Origin: Megamonas hypermegale_A
GTDB lineage: Bacteria > Bacillota > Negativicutes > Selenomonadales > Selenomonadaceae
Reading direction: 5' to 3' (one strand)
DNA: 9,346 nt
NCBI RefSeq assembly: GCF_030371585.1
Contig: NZ_JAUDCE010000064.1
Shown: in pieces, positions 1-6,917 of the stretch
Numbering within the stretch: the stretch's first letter is position 1
Layout: every line of letters starts with the position of its first letter
Notes under the pieces: generated by a model
Databases searched by the model: none
Told to the model about the DNA's origin: nothing
What the model saw: the letters and a program-made list of their open reading frames with translations, nothing else
Program-made: the position numbers and the translations under genes

Positions 1-43
1 CTGTACAAATGTATTTATTCACTATATTCGGGGGTATTATTTC

Positions 44-1297
44 ATGTCTAAAAAAACTTTAATTTCCGCTATCACAGCTGCTCTTGTTGTCGGCGCAGCC
101 AGCACTACTTTTGCCGCTGCCAATCCGTTCAGCGATGTTCCGTCCGACAGCTGGGCATACGATGCTGTATCCACGCTTGCCGCTGACGGTGTAATCGACG
201 GTTATCCTGACGGCACATATCAGGGCAACAATACGATGACCCGCTATGAAATGGCGCAGATTGTCGCTCGCGCTATGGCCAAAACGGATATCGACAAAGC
301 CGATAAAGCTATCGTTGATAAACTGGCGGCTGAATTTGCCGATGAACTCGACAATCTCGGCGTCCGCGTTGCCGACCTGGAAAAGAAAAGCGACAATGTG
401 GTTTGGAAAGGTAAAGTAAAATACAAATACGTTGATGAAAATCACGATGTAGGCAAAGACAAACTTACCAATAAAGTTACATTCCGTTTAGAACCGAAAG
501 CATATATCGGCAACTCCGGCTGGACTGCCAATGCCCGTATCGATTACGACCTGAATTTGAGCACAAGTTCCAACGGTGATGGAGAAATCAGCCGTGCCTG
601 GGTGGAAGGTCCTTTATTCGGCGGCACTGTACAGGCCGGTAAAGTTCCTCTCTTTACAGCACAGGGTATGATAATAGATGACCCGTTCTCCGGTGCAACG
701 GTCAGCTGGGGCAGTGACAAATTAAACGCCACATTCATGGCGGGCCGCTATAATCACGAACACGATTTACCGGGCGACAAAGAAACGAGCCGAGACGTTA
801 CGGCTGAATACTACGGCACACAGATTGACTATACACCGAATGATAAATGGGCACTCAACGCCGGCTATACCGCATTAAAAAATCTCGAACAGCACGATGT
901 GCCTGTCTCCGACGATTTTAAAGATGACAGCCTCGGCATTTGGTACGTAGGCGGCAGCTACGCTTTCGATAAAAACGTAAAACTTGTCGGCCAATATGCT
1001 AAATCTGATGCCGACAATTACGAAAACGCCGGCATTGTGGAGCTCGACTACAAAGGCGCTAAAAAATCCGACCCGGGTTCTTGGGGTGCATACGTAGGTT
1101 ACCGCCACTTAGGACAGAATGCCGTTATCGAACCGACTTATGATGATGCCGCAGCCGACCAGAAAGGTATGGTTTTCGGCGTACAATATGCTTTAGCTGA
1201 AAATATCATCGCCGATGTTGAGTATTTCACCGGCAAAGATATTTCCACCGATGAAGACGCTGATACATTCTTCACTAAAGTTGAATTCTCATTCTAA
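44..1297 (+). CDS. SLH-domain outer-membrane porin (OmpM-like)
   Basis: The 417-aa product is a predicted outer-membrane channel that also anchors the outer membrane to peptidoglycan. Residues 1-24 form a Sec signal peptide (MSKK, a hydrophobic core, TTFA before AANPFSDVP). One SLH domain spans about 28-80, with FSDVP, WAYDAV, DGYPDGTY and the conserved TRYEMAQIVARAM. A charged, probably coiled-coil linker follows at about 81-118 (KLAAEFADEL, VADLEKK). From about 119 to the end, alternating polar/aromatic segments suggest a beta barrel, and the chain ends in EFSF; a C-terminal Phe is the usual outer-membrane assembly signal. Length and domain order match Negativicutes OmpM/Mep45 porins, whose SLH domain is known to bind modified peptidoglycan. 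The ribosome-binding site is an unusual run of G (GGGGGT, 30-35), 8 nt before ATG. The promoter lies outside the window. No terminator separates it from the next gene. The family is clear; substrate specificity cannot be read. Confidence 0.92.
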   Translation: MSKKTLISAITAALVVGAASTTFAAANPFSDVPSDSWAYDAVSTLAADGVIDGYPDGTYQGNNTMTRYEMAQIVARAMAKTDIDKADKAIVDKLAAEFADELDNLGVRVADLEKKSDNVVWKGKVKYKYVDENHDVGKDKLTNKVTFRLEPKAYIGNSGWTANARIDYDLNLSTSSNGDGEISRAWVEGPLFGGTVQAGKVPLFTAQGMIIDDPFSGATVSWGSDKLNATFMAGRYNHEHDLPGDKETSRDVTAEYYGTQIDYTPNDKWALNAGYTALKNLEQHDVPVSDDFKDDSLGIWYVGGSYAFDKNVKLVGQYAKSDADNYENAGIVELDYKGAKKSDPGSWGAYVGYRHLGQNAVIEPTYDDAAADQKGMVFGVQYALAENIIADVEYFTGKDISTDEDADTFFTKVEFSF

Positions 1298-1330
1298 TTT
1301 TAAAACTATTGATTGTCTGGTGAAAACTAA

Positions 1331-2896
1331 ATGCTTTATTTGAAAAAAAGCAAAAAACAAATACTTGCTCTATGCCTTACTGCCGCTTTAAGTATTGGCT
1401 CTTTCACTGCCTATGCGGCTACAGAACATTGGAATGATGCTTCAACAAAACCGCAGGTAACGACAAAAACTTCATTGTCTGATGATACAAACTGGGCACA
1501 ATGGAAAGCCGGTTGGGATAATCTGAAAACAAATTATCAGCAGGTAGCTCTTACTCCTGGAGCTGATTTTTCCAAACTCAATTTCGGCTGGTATTCTGAA
1601 AAACAGTCCGACAGTGCCAAAGTGCGTATAGCCGATAATAAAGAAATGAATAACGCTACAGAATTTAAGGGCACCTGTCAGCCGGGTGCAGTAATTAACG
1701 AAGTACAATATTATTCCAATAAAGTTACGGCAAGCGGATTTAAACCGAACCGCACGTATTATTATCAGGTATTATTGAATGGTCAATGGCAGCAGGCGCA
1801 GCAGTATAAAACCGGGGACCCGGAAAATTTCAGTTTTATTTTTGTCGGCGACCCGCAAATCGGTTCTTCCTATAAACAAAAAAATGCTGAGTCGAATGGT
1901 AAAAAACTCGGCAATGATATGGCAGCAAGAAATGACTCTTACAACTGGAATATAACGCTAAATAAAGCCATGCAACAGCATCCGGAAATCGACTTTCTCG
2001 TTTCTCCTGGCGACCAGATAAGCGTTACCGGTGATGAAAGTCCTAATGCTTTAAAAGAACAGGAAGACCAGTATTCTGGATATTTATCCGCCACTGTTTT
2101 CCGTAATCTGCCGCAAGCAAATGCTATTGGCAATCATGACTGCTCTACGCCGGCTTATAAATACCACTTCAACAATCCGAACACATTTTCAGATGAAAGT
2201 ACACCAACACCTGCCGGCAATGGATATTACTATACTTATGGCAATGCTTTATTCATAGTAATTAACAGCAACAATTTCAACGCTGCTGACCATAAAACGC
2301 TTATCGAAAAAGCTGTCAAAGCTCATCCCGATACAAAATGGCGTATTGTCGTAATGCACCAGGATATCTATGGAAGTGGACTGGATCATTCCGATTCTGA
2401 CGGAACTATTCTGCGCACACAGTTAACACCGATTTTTGATGCTAATGATATTGATGTTGTACTGCAAGGTCATGATCACAGCTATGCCCGTACTTATCAG
2501 CTCACAAGCGACGGACAGCCTCATGACAATTTCATAGAATATACACAAGGTCAAAACGGTGATAATCATGATAAGTTCGATGACCTGTTTGATAACAACA
2601 GCGTATTCAGAGCTTATTATAAATCACAAAATCTCTGCTACAATATTGCTGACAAATCTCAGGGAACACTTGTAAATCCGGAAGGCGTGTTTTACTTAAC
2701 AGCTAATTCCGCTACCGGTTCTAAATTTTACAATTTAATTCCTCAGCAACAGGATTATATAGCAGCTCGCAATCAAAACTGGCGTCCATCATACTCCGTC
2801 ATCAATATAACAGCGGATAAATTCTCCGTTACAACGTATGATGTAGAAACAGGTTCACCTATTGATGAAACGTATACAATCATTAAAAATAAATAA
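1331..2896 (+). CDS. secreted purple-acid-phosphatase-like metallophosphoesterase
   Basis: The 521-aa product is a predicted exported phosphohydrolase. A signal peptide covers residues 1-29 (KKSKK, hydrophobic core, cleavage near AYA-ATEHW). An N-terminal fibronectin-like domain typical of purple acid phosphatases lies at about 70-162. The calcineurin-like metal site follows in the right order: GDPQ (Asp174), GDQ (Asp228), GNHD (Asn268/His269), MHQD (His343) and GHDH (His381, His383), with SYAR after the last motif as in this family. The GDxxY tyrosine that makes classical enzymes purple is replaced by Ser231 (GDQIS), so a non-purple metal centre is likely. Start choice: ATG 7 nt after GGTGA (1319-1323), directly followed by the signal peptide. 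It lies 33 nt downstream of the porin gene and is probably co-transcribed with it. A phosphate-scavenging role is inference, and no Pho-type operator was recognised. Confidence 0.9.
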   Translation: MLYLKKSKKQILALCLTAALSIGSFTAYAATEHWNDASTKPQVTTKTSLSDDTNWAQWKAGWDNLKTNYQQVALTPGADFSKLNFGWYSEKQSDSAKVRIADNKEMNNATEFKGTCQPGAVINEVQYYSNKVTASGFKPNRTYYYQVLLNGQWQQAQQYKTGDPENFSFIFVGDPQIGSSYKQKNAESNGKKLGNDMAARNDSYNWNITLNKAMQQHPEIDFLVSPGDQISVTGDESPNALKEQEDQYSGYLSATVFRNLPQANAIGNHDCSTPAYKYHFNNPNTFSDESTPTPAGNGYYYTYGNALFIVINSNNFNAADHKTLIEKAVKAHPDTKWRIVVMHQDIYGSGLDHSDSDGTILRTQLTPIFDANDIDVVLQGHDHSYARTYQLTSDGQPHDNFIEYTQGQNGDNHDKFDDLFDNNSVFRAYYKSQNLCYNIADKSQGTLVNPEGVFYLTANSATGSKFYNLIPQQQDYIAARNQNWRPSYSVINITADKFSVTTYDVETGSPIDETYTIIKNK

Positions 2897-2918
2897 TTTA
2901 CCTGTATATCTTATACAC

Positions 2919-2947
2919 AAGCTCCGTTCTTCGGGGCTTCTTTTTTT
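2919..2947 (+). terminator. intrinsic terminator after the phosphoesterase gene
   Basis: An 8-bp stem (AAGCTCCG, 2919-2926, with CGGGGCTT, 2932-2939, including one T-G wobble) encloses a 5-nt loop and is followed by C and seven T. It lies 22 nt after the stop codon and would end the porin-phosphoesterase transcript before the nirJ1 promoter. Confidence 0.87.
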
Positions 2948-2962
2948 CATAAAGTATTTTTA

Positions 2963-2991
2963 TTGACCTTTAAGTAAGATATTGTTATTAT
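2963..2991 (+). promoter_or_regulatory. sigma-70-type promoter of nirJ1-nirJ2
   Basis: TTGACC (2963-2968) and TATTAT (2986-2991) are separated by exactly 17 nt, close to the vegetative consensus. The expected transcription start is near 2998, giving a leader of about 57 nt. The -10 element overlaps the left end of the large palindrome at 2988-3040, so anything that binds or extrudes that palindrome would be expected to affect initiation. Confidence 0.75.
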
Positions 2992-3040
2992 AAATATATT
3001 GTAAAAATGAATGTCGTTCATATTTTTAATATATTTATAA
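2988..3040. repeat. 53-nt near-perfect palindrome at the nirJ1 start region
   Basis: The two 24-nt arms match at 21 positions, plus one G-T wobble, around a 5-nt centre TGTCG (3012-3016). The outer 13 bp are perfect (TTATAAATATATT, 2988-3000, against AATATATTTATAA, 3028-3040). The inner core is ATGAA (3007-3011) against TTCAT (3017-3021). It begins inside the -10 box and ends 3 nt before the Shine-Dalgarno sequence. No T run follows, so it is not a terminator. It could be an operator (the inner ATGAA-N5-TTCAT core looks like a dimer-binding site), an RNA hairpin influencing translation, or a small repeat insertion. The symmetry is directly visible; its role is unknown. Confidence 0.88.
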
Positions 3041-3043
3041 GAT

Positions 3044-3057
3044 AGGTGAGCTAATTG
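3044..3057 (+). promoter_or_regulatory. nirJ1: ribosome-binding site deciding the TTG start of nirJ1
   Basis: AGGTGAG (3044-3050) is the only Shine-Dalgarno-like sequence here and sits 4-5 nt before the TTG at 3055. No in-frame ATG follows until well inside the conserved radical-SAM region, and the N-terminal residues before that region fit the NirJ1 family. Confidence 0.7.
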
Positions 3058-4245
3058 ATAAGTGTTACTAAATTGCTTTTTGCTACAGATTATTACGGCG
3101 ATGCACTTCGCTATACAAACGACGCCCACAAAGCCAAAAACGGTGTACGTCCGGGAGCAGGTCCCGTTGTCGTCTGGAATTCCACACGCACCTGCAATTT
3201 AAAATGCCGCCACTGCTATATGAGTTCCGACGCGAAAAAATACGCCAACGAACTTACAACGGCGGAAGCCAAACAATTTATCGACGATTTGGCCGATTTC
3301 AAAGTACCGGTTTTACTATTTTCCGGCGGTGAACCGCTCATTCGTCCCGATTTTTTTGAACTTGCCGATTATGCCGCAAAAAAAGGCGTCCGTCCTACGC
3401 TTTCCACGAACGGAACATTAATCACACCGGAAGTGGCACGCAAAATCAAGGAAATCGGTGTGGGATATGTTGGCATTTCACTTGACGGTCTGCGTGAAGT
3501 TAATGATAAATTCCGCGGCAAGGAAGGTGCATTCGAAGCTGCCATGAACGGAATTAAAAACTGCGTAGCCGCAGGTCAGCGCGTCGGTCTGCGCTTCACC
3601 ATCAATCACCATAATATTCAGGAACTGGAAAATATTTTCGATTTTATCGAAGAAGAAAATATCAACCGCGTATGTTTCTACCATCTCGTTTATTCCGGCC
3701 GCGGCAATCAGATGATGGACGAAGACGTAACGGCGGAAGAATCCCGCCGCGCCATGGATATCATCATCCGCCGCACCCGTGATTTTGAACAGCGTGGCTT
3801 GAAGAAAGAAATCCTTACAGTGGATAATCACTGCGACGGCGTTTATATGTATCTAAAAGCTCTGTCTGAAGGAAAAGACGCTCTTGCCGCTCAGATAAAA
3901 AAATACATTTCCATGAACGGTGGCAACCGCTCCGGTATAGCTTTTGCCGAAGTCGACCCGCTGGGATACGTTCATCCTGACCAATTCACTCAGCATCATA
4001 CATTCGGCAATGTACGCGAACGCAAATTCGGCGATATCTGGCAGGATACGTCCAATCCGATTATGGCCGGACTGAAAGACCGGAAACCTCTGCTCAAAGG
4101 CAGATGTGCCAAATGTAAATTTCTCGACAATTGTAACGGTAATTTCCGCACCCGCGCTGAAGCCCGCACCGGAGATTTTTGGGAATCCGACCCGTCGTGT
4201 TATCTGACTGACGAAGAAATCGGCATCGTAGGAGGCAAACAATAA
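3055..4245 (+). CDS. nirJ1: radical SAM protein NirJ1 (putative tetrapyrrole/heme d1 biosynthesis)
   Basis: The 396-aa product is a radical-SAM enzyme of the NirJ/AhbC/AhbD group. The SAM-binding 4Fe-4S ligands are Cys47, Cys51 and Cys54 (TCNLKCRHCY), followed by SGGEPL (90-95), the STNGTL segment (118-122) and ISLDG (141-145). The C-terminal region has DPLGYVHPDQF (301-311), then Cys351, Cys354, Cys360 and Cys382, suitable for a second, SPASM-like cluster. The leader MISVTKLLF and GDALRY before the core are what I recall of the Firmicute NirJ1 subfamily. NirJ from denitrifiers removes propionate side chains from a siroheme-derived precursor of heme d1; AhbC and AhbD do related steps towards heme b. 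Which reaction occurs here is inference, since no other tetrapyrrole gene is adjacent. The start is TTG. The gene overlaps nirJ2 by one base (TAATG), and its end carries the nirJ2 Shine-Dalgarno AGGAGG (4230-4235). Alternative: a radical-SAM enzyme acting on another cofactor or a peptide. Confidence 0.86.
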   Translation: MISVTKLLFATDYYGDALRYTNDAHKAKNGVRPGAGPVVVWNSTRTCNLKCRHCYMSSDAKKYANELTTAEAKQFIDDLADFKVPVLLFSGGEPLIRPDFFELADYAAKKGVRPTLSTNGTLITPEVARKIKEIGVGYVGISLDGLREVNDKFRGKEGAFEAAMNGIKNCVAAGQRVGLRFTINHHNIQELENIFDFIEEENINRVCFYHLVYSGRGNQMMDEDVTAEESRRAMDIIIRRTRDFEQRGLKKEILTVDNHCDGVYMYLKALSEGKDALAAQIKKYISMNGGNRSGIAFAEVDPLGYVHPDQFTQHHTFGNVRERKFGDIWQDTSNPIMAGLKDRKPLLKGRCAKCKFLDNCNGNFRTRAEARTGDFWESDPSCYLTDEEIGIVGGKQ

Positions 4246-5231
4246 TGATTATTTCCTGGAATACAACAAATGCCTGCAATATGTTCTGCAAACACTGCTA
4301 TCGCGAAGCAGGCTGCAAAGCGGAGGAAGAATTAAATACACAAGAGGCTAAAACGCTTTTAAATCAAATAGCCAAAGCCGGTTTTAAAATCATGATATTT
4401 TCCGGCGGCGAACCTTTAATGCGCCCTGACATTTTAGAACTCGTCAAACACGCTACCAGCCTTGGGCTACGCAGCGTTTTCGGCACGAACGGCACGCTCA
4501 TCACGGAAGAAATGGCATATAAATTAAAAGAAGCCGGCGCTATGGGTATGGGAATTTCGCTCGACTCCATGGATAGAGAAAAACACGACACATTCCGCTG
4601 CTACAAAGGCGCCTGGGACGGAGCTGTAGCTGGTATGCGCAACTGCAAAAAAGCCGGACTGCCGTTTCAAATTCATACAACAGTAATGGACTGGAACCAG
4701 CATGAATTGGAAGCTTTAACCGATTTTGCCGTTGCCGAAGGCGCCGTTGCGCATCATATTTTCTTTTTAGTGCCGACAGGCAGAGCGAAAAACATTGAAG
4801 CCGAAACACTGCGCGCTAAAGAATATGAAGATGTCATCACGCGCATCATGAAAAAACAGCAGGAAGTGAACATCGAATTAAAACCGACCTGTGCGCCGCA
4901 GTTTATGCGCATTGCCGACCAGATGGGCATGAAACTGCGTTTCCGCCGCGGCTGCCTTGCCGGAACGTCCTACTGCATCATCAGTCCGCGCGGCAAAGTC
5001 CAGCCGTGCGCCTACCTCAATATGGAACTGGGCGACGTGCGCCAGACACCGTTTGACGAAATCTGGAAAAACAATGAAGTTTTAAAGAAACTGCGCACCC
5101 TTGAATTTGAAGGCAACTGCGGCAAATGCAAATATAAAATGAGCTGCGGCGGCTGCCGGGCAAGAGCCGCATATTATAACGACGGAAACTACATGGCAGA
5201 AGAACCTTGGTGTTTGTATAGCCATAAATAA
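4245..5231 (+). CDS. nirJ2: radical SAM/SPASM protein NirJ2 (putative tetrapyrrole/heme d1 biosynthesis)
   Basis: This 328-aa product is a paralogue of NirJ1, lacking its roughly 36-residue N-terminal leader and starting directly with the strand before the cluster. The radical-SAM ligands are Cys11, Cys15 and Cys18 (ACNMFCKHCYR), followed by FSGGEPL (52-58), GTNGTL (80-85) and ISLDS (104-108). The C-terminal SPASM region is cysteine-rich: Cys216, Cys237, Cys244, Cys255 (QPCAYL), Cys292, Cys295, Cys301, Cys304 (CGGCRARAAY) and Cys323, enough for one or two auxiliary 4Fe-4S clusters. AGGAGG (4230-4235) lies 9 nt before the ATG and the start overlaps the nirJ1 stop, so translation should be coupled and the products made together. 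In Heliobacteria such pairs lie beside heme d1/nitrite reductase genes; that context is missing here, so the function (heme d1, or heme via siroheme) is inferred from the family. No clear intrinsic terminator follows. Confidence 0.86.
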   Translation: MIISWNTTNACNMFCKHCYREAGCKAEEELNTQEAKTLLNQIAKAGFKIMIFSGGEPLMRPDILELVKHATSLGLRSVFGTNGTLITEEMAYKLKEAGAMGMGISLDSMDREKHDTFRCYKGAWDGAVAGMRNCKKAGLPFQIHTTVMDWNQHELEALTDFAVAEGAVAHHIFFLVPTGRAKNIEAETLRAKEYEDVITRIMKKQQEVNIELKPTCAPQFMRIADQMGMKLRFRRGCLAGTSYCIISPRGKVQPCAYLNMELGDVRQTPFDEIWKNNEVLKKLRTLEFEGNCGKCKYKMSCGGCRARAAYYNDGNYMAEEPWCLYSHK

Positions 5232-5238
5232 GGGAGTT

Positions 5239-5276
5239 GTTCATTTTTCTTTTGAAAGGTCAAAAGAAAAACGAAC
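5239..5276. repeat. 17-bp A/T-rich hairpin just after nirJ2
   Basis: The arms 5239-5255 and 5260-5276 pair with a single mismatch around the 4-nt loop AAGG; the inner 12 bp are perfect (TTTTTCTTTTGA against TCAAAAGAAAAA). It begins 8 nt after the nirJ2 stop codon. The transcript's 3' arm is A-rich rather than followed by U, so it is not a standard terminator on the + strand. It may stabilise the 3' end of the nirJ mRNA or belong to a dispersed repeat family. Confidence 0.8.
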
Positions 5277-5347
5277 CAAAAAGAAAAAACCTTTTTTAAC
5301 GTTTCGCTTACGCTGCACTGGGCGAGCCTTCCTAGCCCTTCTTTAAA

Positions 5348-5400
5348 AACAGACGGTACAATGGCTCGAAACATTTGGAATTTGGCTCGTACCTTCTGTT
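5348..5400. repeat. 12-bp inverted repeat with 29-nt loop
   Basis: AACAGACGGTAC (5348-5359) pairs with GTACCTTCTGTT (5389-5400) with one mismatch. The loop contains one copy of ATGGCTCG and borders a second GGCTCG. No T run follows. It could be a structured RNA element or part of the repeat patchwork. Confidence 0.6.
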
Positions 5401-5475
5401 CTCGGCTGGAACTAAAACTGAGCTGTTGACACTATGTTTCGCTAATCATGCTAAAACTTTCATCCATGTTAAAGT

Positions 5476-5598
5476 ATTTTCACGGTAGCTTTAGCTATTA
5501 AAAATAAAATTTATTAGATGTGCCTTTAGTTCAAATGTTTGAGCGTTAGCGAGTTTTTGAACGTTACAGCTAATAAATTTTATTTTTAAAGTGAAAAT
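5476..5598. repeat. large nested inverted repeat (20-bp perfect stem plus outer and inner arms)
   Basis: The core is a perfect 20-bp inverted repeat: 5498-5517 (TTAAAAATAAAATTTATTAG) against 5570-5589. Outside it ATTTTCAC (5476-5483) pairs with GTGAAAAT (5591-5598), leaving a 14-nt bulge that itself holds the small palindrome TAGCT-TT-AGCTA (5486-5497). Inside it GTTCAAA (5529-5535) pairs with TTTGAAC (5556-5562). The overall form resembles a miniature mobile or intergenic repeat element. No transposase or clear target-site duplication was seen. Confidence 0.8.
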
Positions 5599-5668
5599 CT
5601 CTAGTGGTCTACGAATCAGGGCACTTTCTTTAATTCAAAATCTTTAATAACAAAGAGGATTTATACTC

Positions 5669-6856
5669 ATGAAATACGACTTTGAAAATATTTCCCCGCG
5701 TTTCGGTATCGGTTCGAAAAAATGGCAGGAAATGAAAGGAAATCCGCTTGTTACGGATGACGTTATTCCGTTTTCCGTTGCCGATATGGAACTGAAAACA
5801 GCGCCCGAAATCACCGAAGGGCTGAAAAATTTTATCGACAATAATATACTCGGCTATGCCGGCAGTAATAAAAAATACCGCCAAAGCGTCATAAACTGGA
5901 TGAAAAAGCATCACGGCTGGGACGTGCAGGCAGACTGGCTGATTGAAACGCACAGCGTAGTCAATGCGTTTTTCACGGCAGTTAAAGCCTTCACGCAAAA
6001 AGGCGACGGCATTATGCTGTTCACGCCGGTATATTATCCTATGTACAAAGCAATTGAAGTCAACGAGCGCCGCCTTGTCGAAGTGCCGCTCATCAACAAC
6101 GGCATATCATACGATATCGACTGGGACAAATTCGCTGCGGCTGCTGCCGCTCCCGGCACGAAAATGCTAATTTTATGCAGTCCGCATAATCCATGCGGCC
6201 GAATTTGGACGAAAGACGAACTTTCCCGCCTGAGCGAAATCTGTCTGGCGCACAATGTATTCGTCGTATCGGATGAAATTCACGCCGATTTAATCATGCC
6301 GGGATTTAAGCATACATGCTATGCGACCGTTTCCGAAGCTGCACGCAGCAAGTGCATAATCTGCACCGCGCCGAGTAAAACCTTCAACCTTGCGGGAATG
6401 CAGCTTTCCAATATTTTTATTCCAAATGAAAAATACCGCAAATTATTCCAGGCTGAACAGGCGACCGACGCTGACTTCGCTTGCTCCATTTTGAGCTATG
6501 AAGCCTGCCGCCTTGCCTATACTCACGGCGAAGACTGGCTGGCGCAGGTAATTGATTTAATCAGTACGAATAAACAGCTCATCACCGATTTCATGCAGGA
6601 ATACTTCCCGCAGGTGAAAATCACCGAGCTCCAGGCAACATATCTTCTCTGGCTCGATTTTCGCTCCTTTAATCTACCGCCGGCGGAGCTGGAACGTATT
6701 AATCGGGAAAAAGCTTGCCTGTATTTTGATGAAGGATACATTTTCGGCAAAGCCGGCGAAGGCTTCGAACGCTGGAATTTGGCATGCCCGACCAAATATA
6801 TACAAGCGGCGCTGAACCGTTTATACGAAACTTACAAAAAGTTCGCCGTAAAATAA
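5669..6856 (+). CDS. MalY/PatB-type PLP-dependent C-S lyase (aminotransferase class I/II fold)
   Basis: The 395-aa product is a fold-type I pyridoxal-phosphate enzyme. The MalY/PatB signature is clear: PFSVADMEL (34-42), LGYAG (61-65), the TPVYYPMY segment (119-126), SPHNPCGRIW (171-180; Asn174 contacts PLP), VSDEIHADL (200-208; Asp202), APSKTFNLAG (234-243; Lys237 forms the Schiff base) and ERWNLACP (367-374; Arg368 binds the substrate carboxylate). Family members typically cleave cystathionine or cysteine conjugates to pyruvate, ammonia and a thiol; some, such as E. coli MalY, also act as regulators. Length and motifs are complete. ATG follows AGAGGA (5654-5659) by 9 nt. It stands alone on the + strand, after a repeat-rich spacer and before a strong terminator, convergent with the minus-strand genes. 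The likely role is sulfur amino-acid metabolism in the cytoplasm; the exact substrate is not readable. Confidence 0.9.
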   Translation: MKYDFENISPRFGIGSKKWQEMKGNPLVTDDVIPFSVADMELKTAPEITEGLKNFIDNNILGYAGSNKKYRQSVINWMKKHHGWDVQADWLIETHSVVNAFFTAVKAFTQKGDGIMLFTPVYYPMYKAIEVNERRLVEVPLINNGISYDIDWDKFAAAAAAPGTKMLILCSPHNPCGRIWTKDELSRLSEICLAHNVFVVSDEIHADLIMPGFKHTCYATVSEAARSKCIICTAPSKTFNLAGMQLSNIFIPNEKYRKLFQAEQATDADFACSILSYEACRLAYTHGEDWLAQVIDLISTNKQLITDFMQEYFPQVKITELQATYLLWLDFRSFNLPPAELERINREKACLYFDEGYIFGKAGEGFERWNLACPTKYIQAALNRLYETYKKFAVK

Positions 6857-6858
6857 CA

Positions 6859-6903
6859 AAAAGCTCTTTGATAAATTTTCTATCAAAGAGCTTTTCTTTT
6901 TTT
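6859..6903 (+). terminator. strong intrinsic terminator, probably bidirectional
   Basis: A perfect 15-bp stem (AAAAGCTCTTTGATA, 6859-6873, with its complement at 6881-6895) has a 7-nt loop and is followed by C and seven T (6897-6903). It begins 2 nt after the aminotransferase stop. On the minus strand the same hairpin is followed by five T, so it can also end the convergent small gene, whose stop codon is at 6918. Confidence 0.93.
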
Positions 6904-6917
6904 CCTGAATAAATTTT

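Larger units (their letters stand above)
5232..5668. other. 437-nt gene-free stretch rich in inverted repeats
   Basis: No supportable protein gene lies between nirJ2 and the aminotransferase. The stretch holds three separate inverted repeats (5239-5276, 5348-5400, 5476-5598), A-rich and T-rich runs, and short repeated words: GTTTCGCT occurs near 5301 and 5436, and GGCTCG at 5363 and 5384, complementary to CGAGCC at 5323. This patchwork suggests dispersed non-coding repeats rather than ordinary spacer. Weak promoter-like pairs are present (TTGACA at 5426 with a poor -10; TTGAAC 5557-5562 with TATTTT 5581-5586), and either could serve the downstream gene. I cannot choose between them. Confidence 0.6.

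Noticed and set aside
3478..4242. Long minus-strand reading frames (117 and 129 aa) opposite nirJ1
   Set aside because: They are shadows of the radical-SAM gene with no protein-like motif or ribosome site.
5239..5276. Hairpin after nirJ2 as an intrinsic terminator
   Set aside because: The 3' arm is followed by A-rich sequence rather than a T run on the + strand; a T run occurs only after 5290, too far from the stem.
5189..5374. 61-residue minus-strand reading frame over the end of nirJ2 and the hairpin region
   Set aside because: It overlaps a well-supported gene, runs through an inverted repeat, has low-complexity Phe/Lys-rich content and no ribosome site; better read as non-coding repeat.
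5426..5455. TTGACA at 5426-5431 as a promoter for the aminotransferase gene
   Set aside because: No acceptable -10 lies 16-18 nt downstream (TGCTAA is a poor match), and it is over 200 nt from the start codon.
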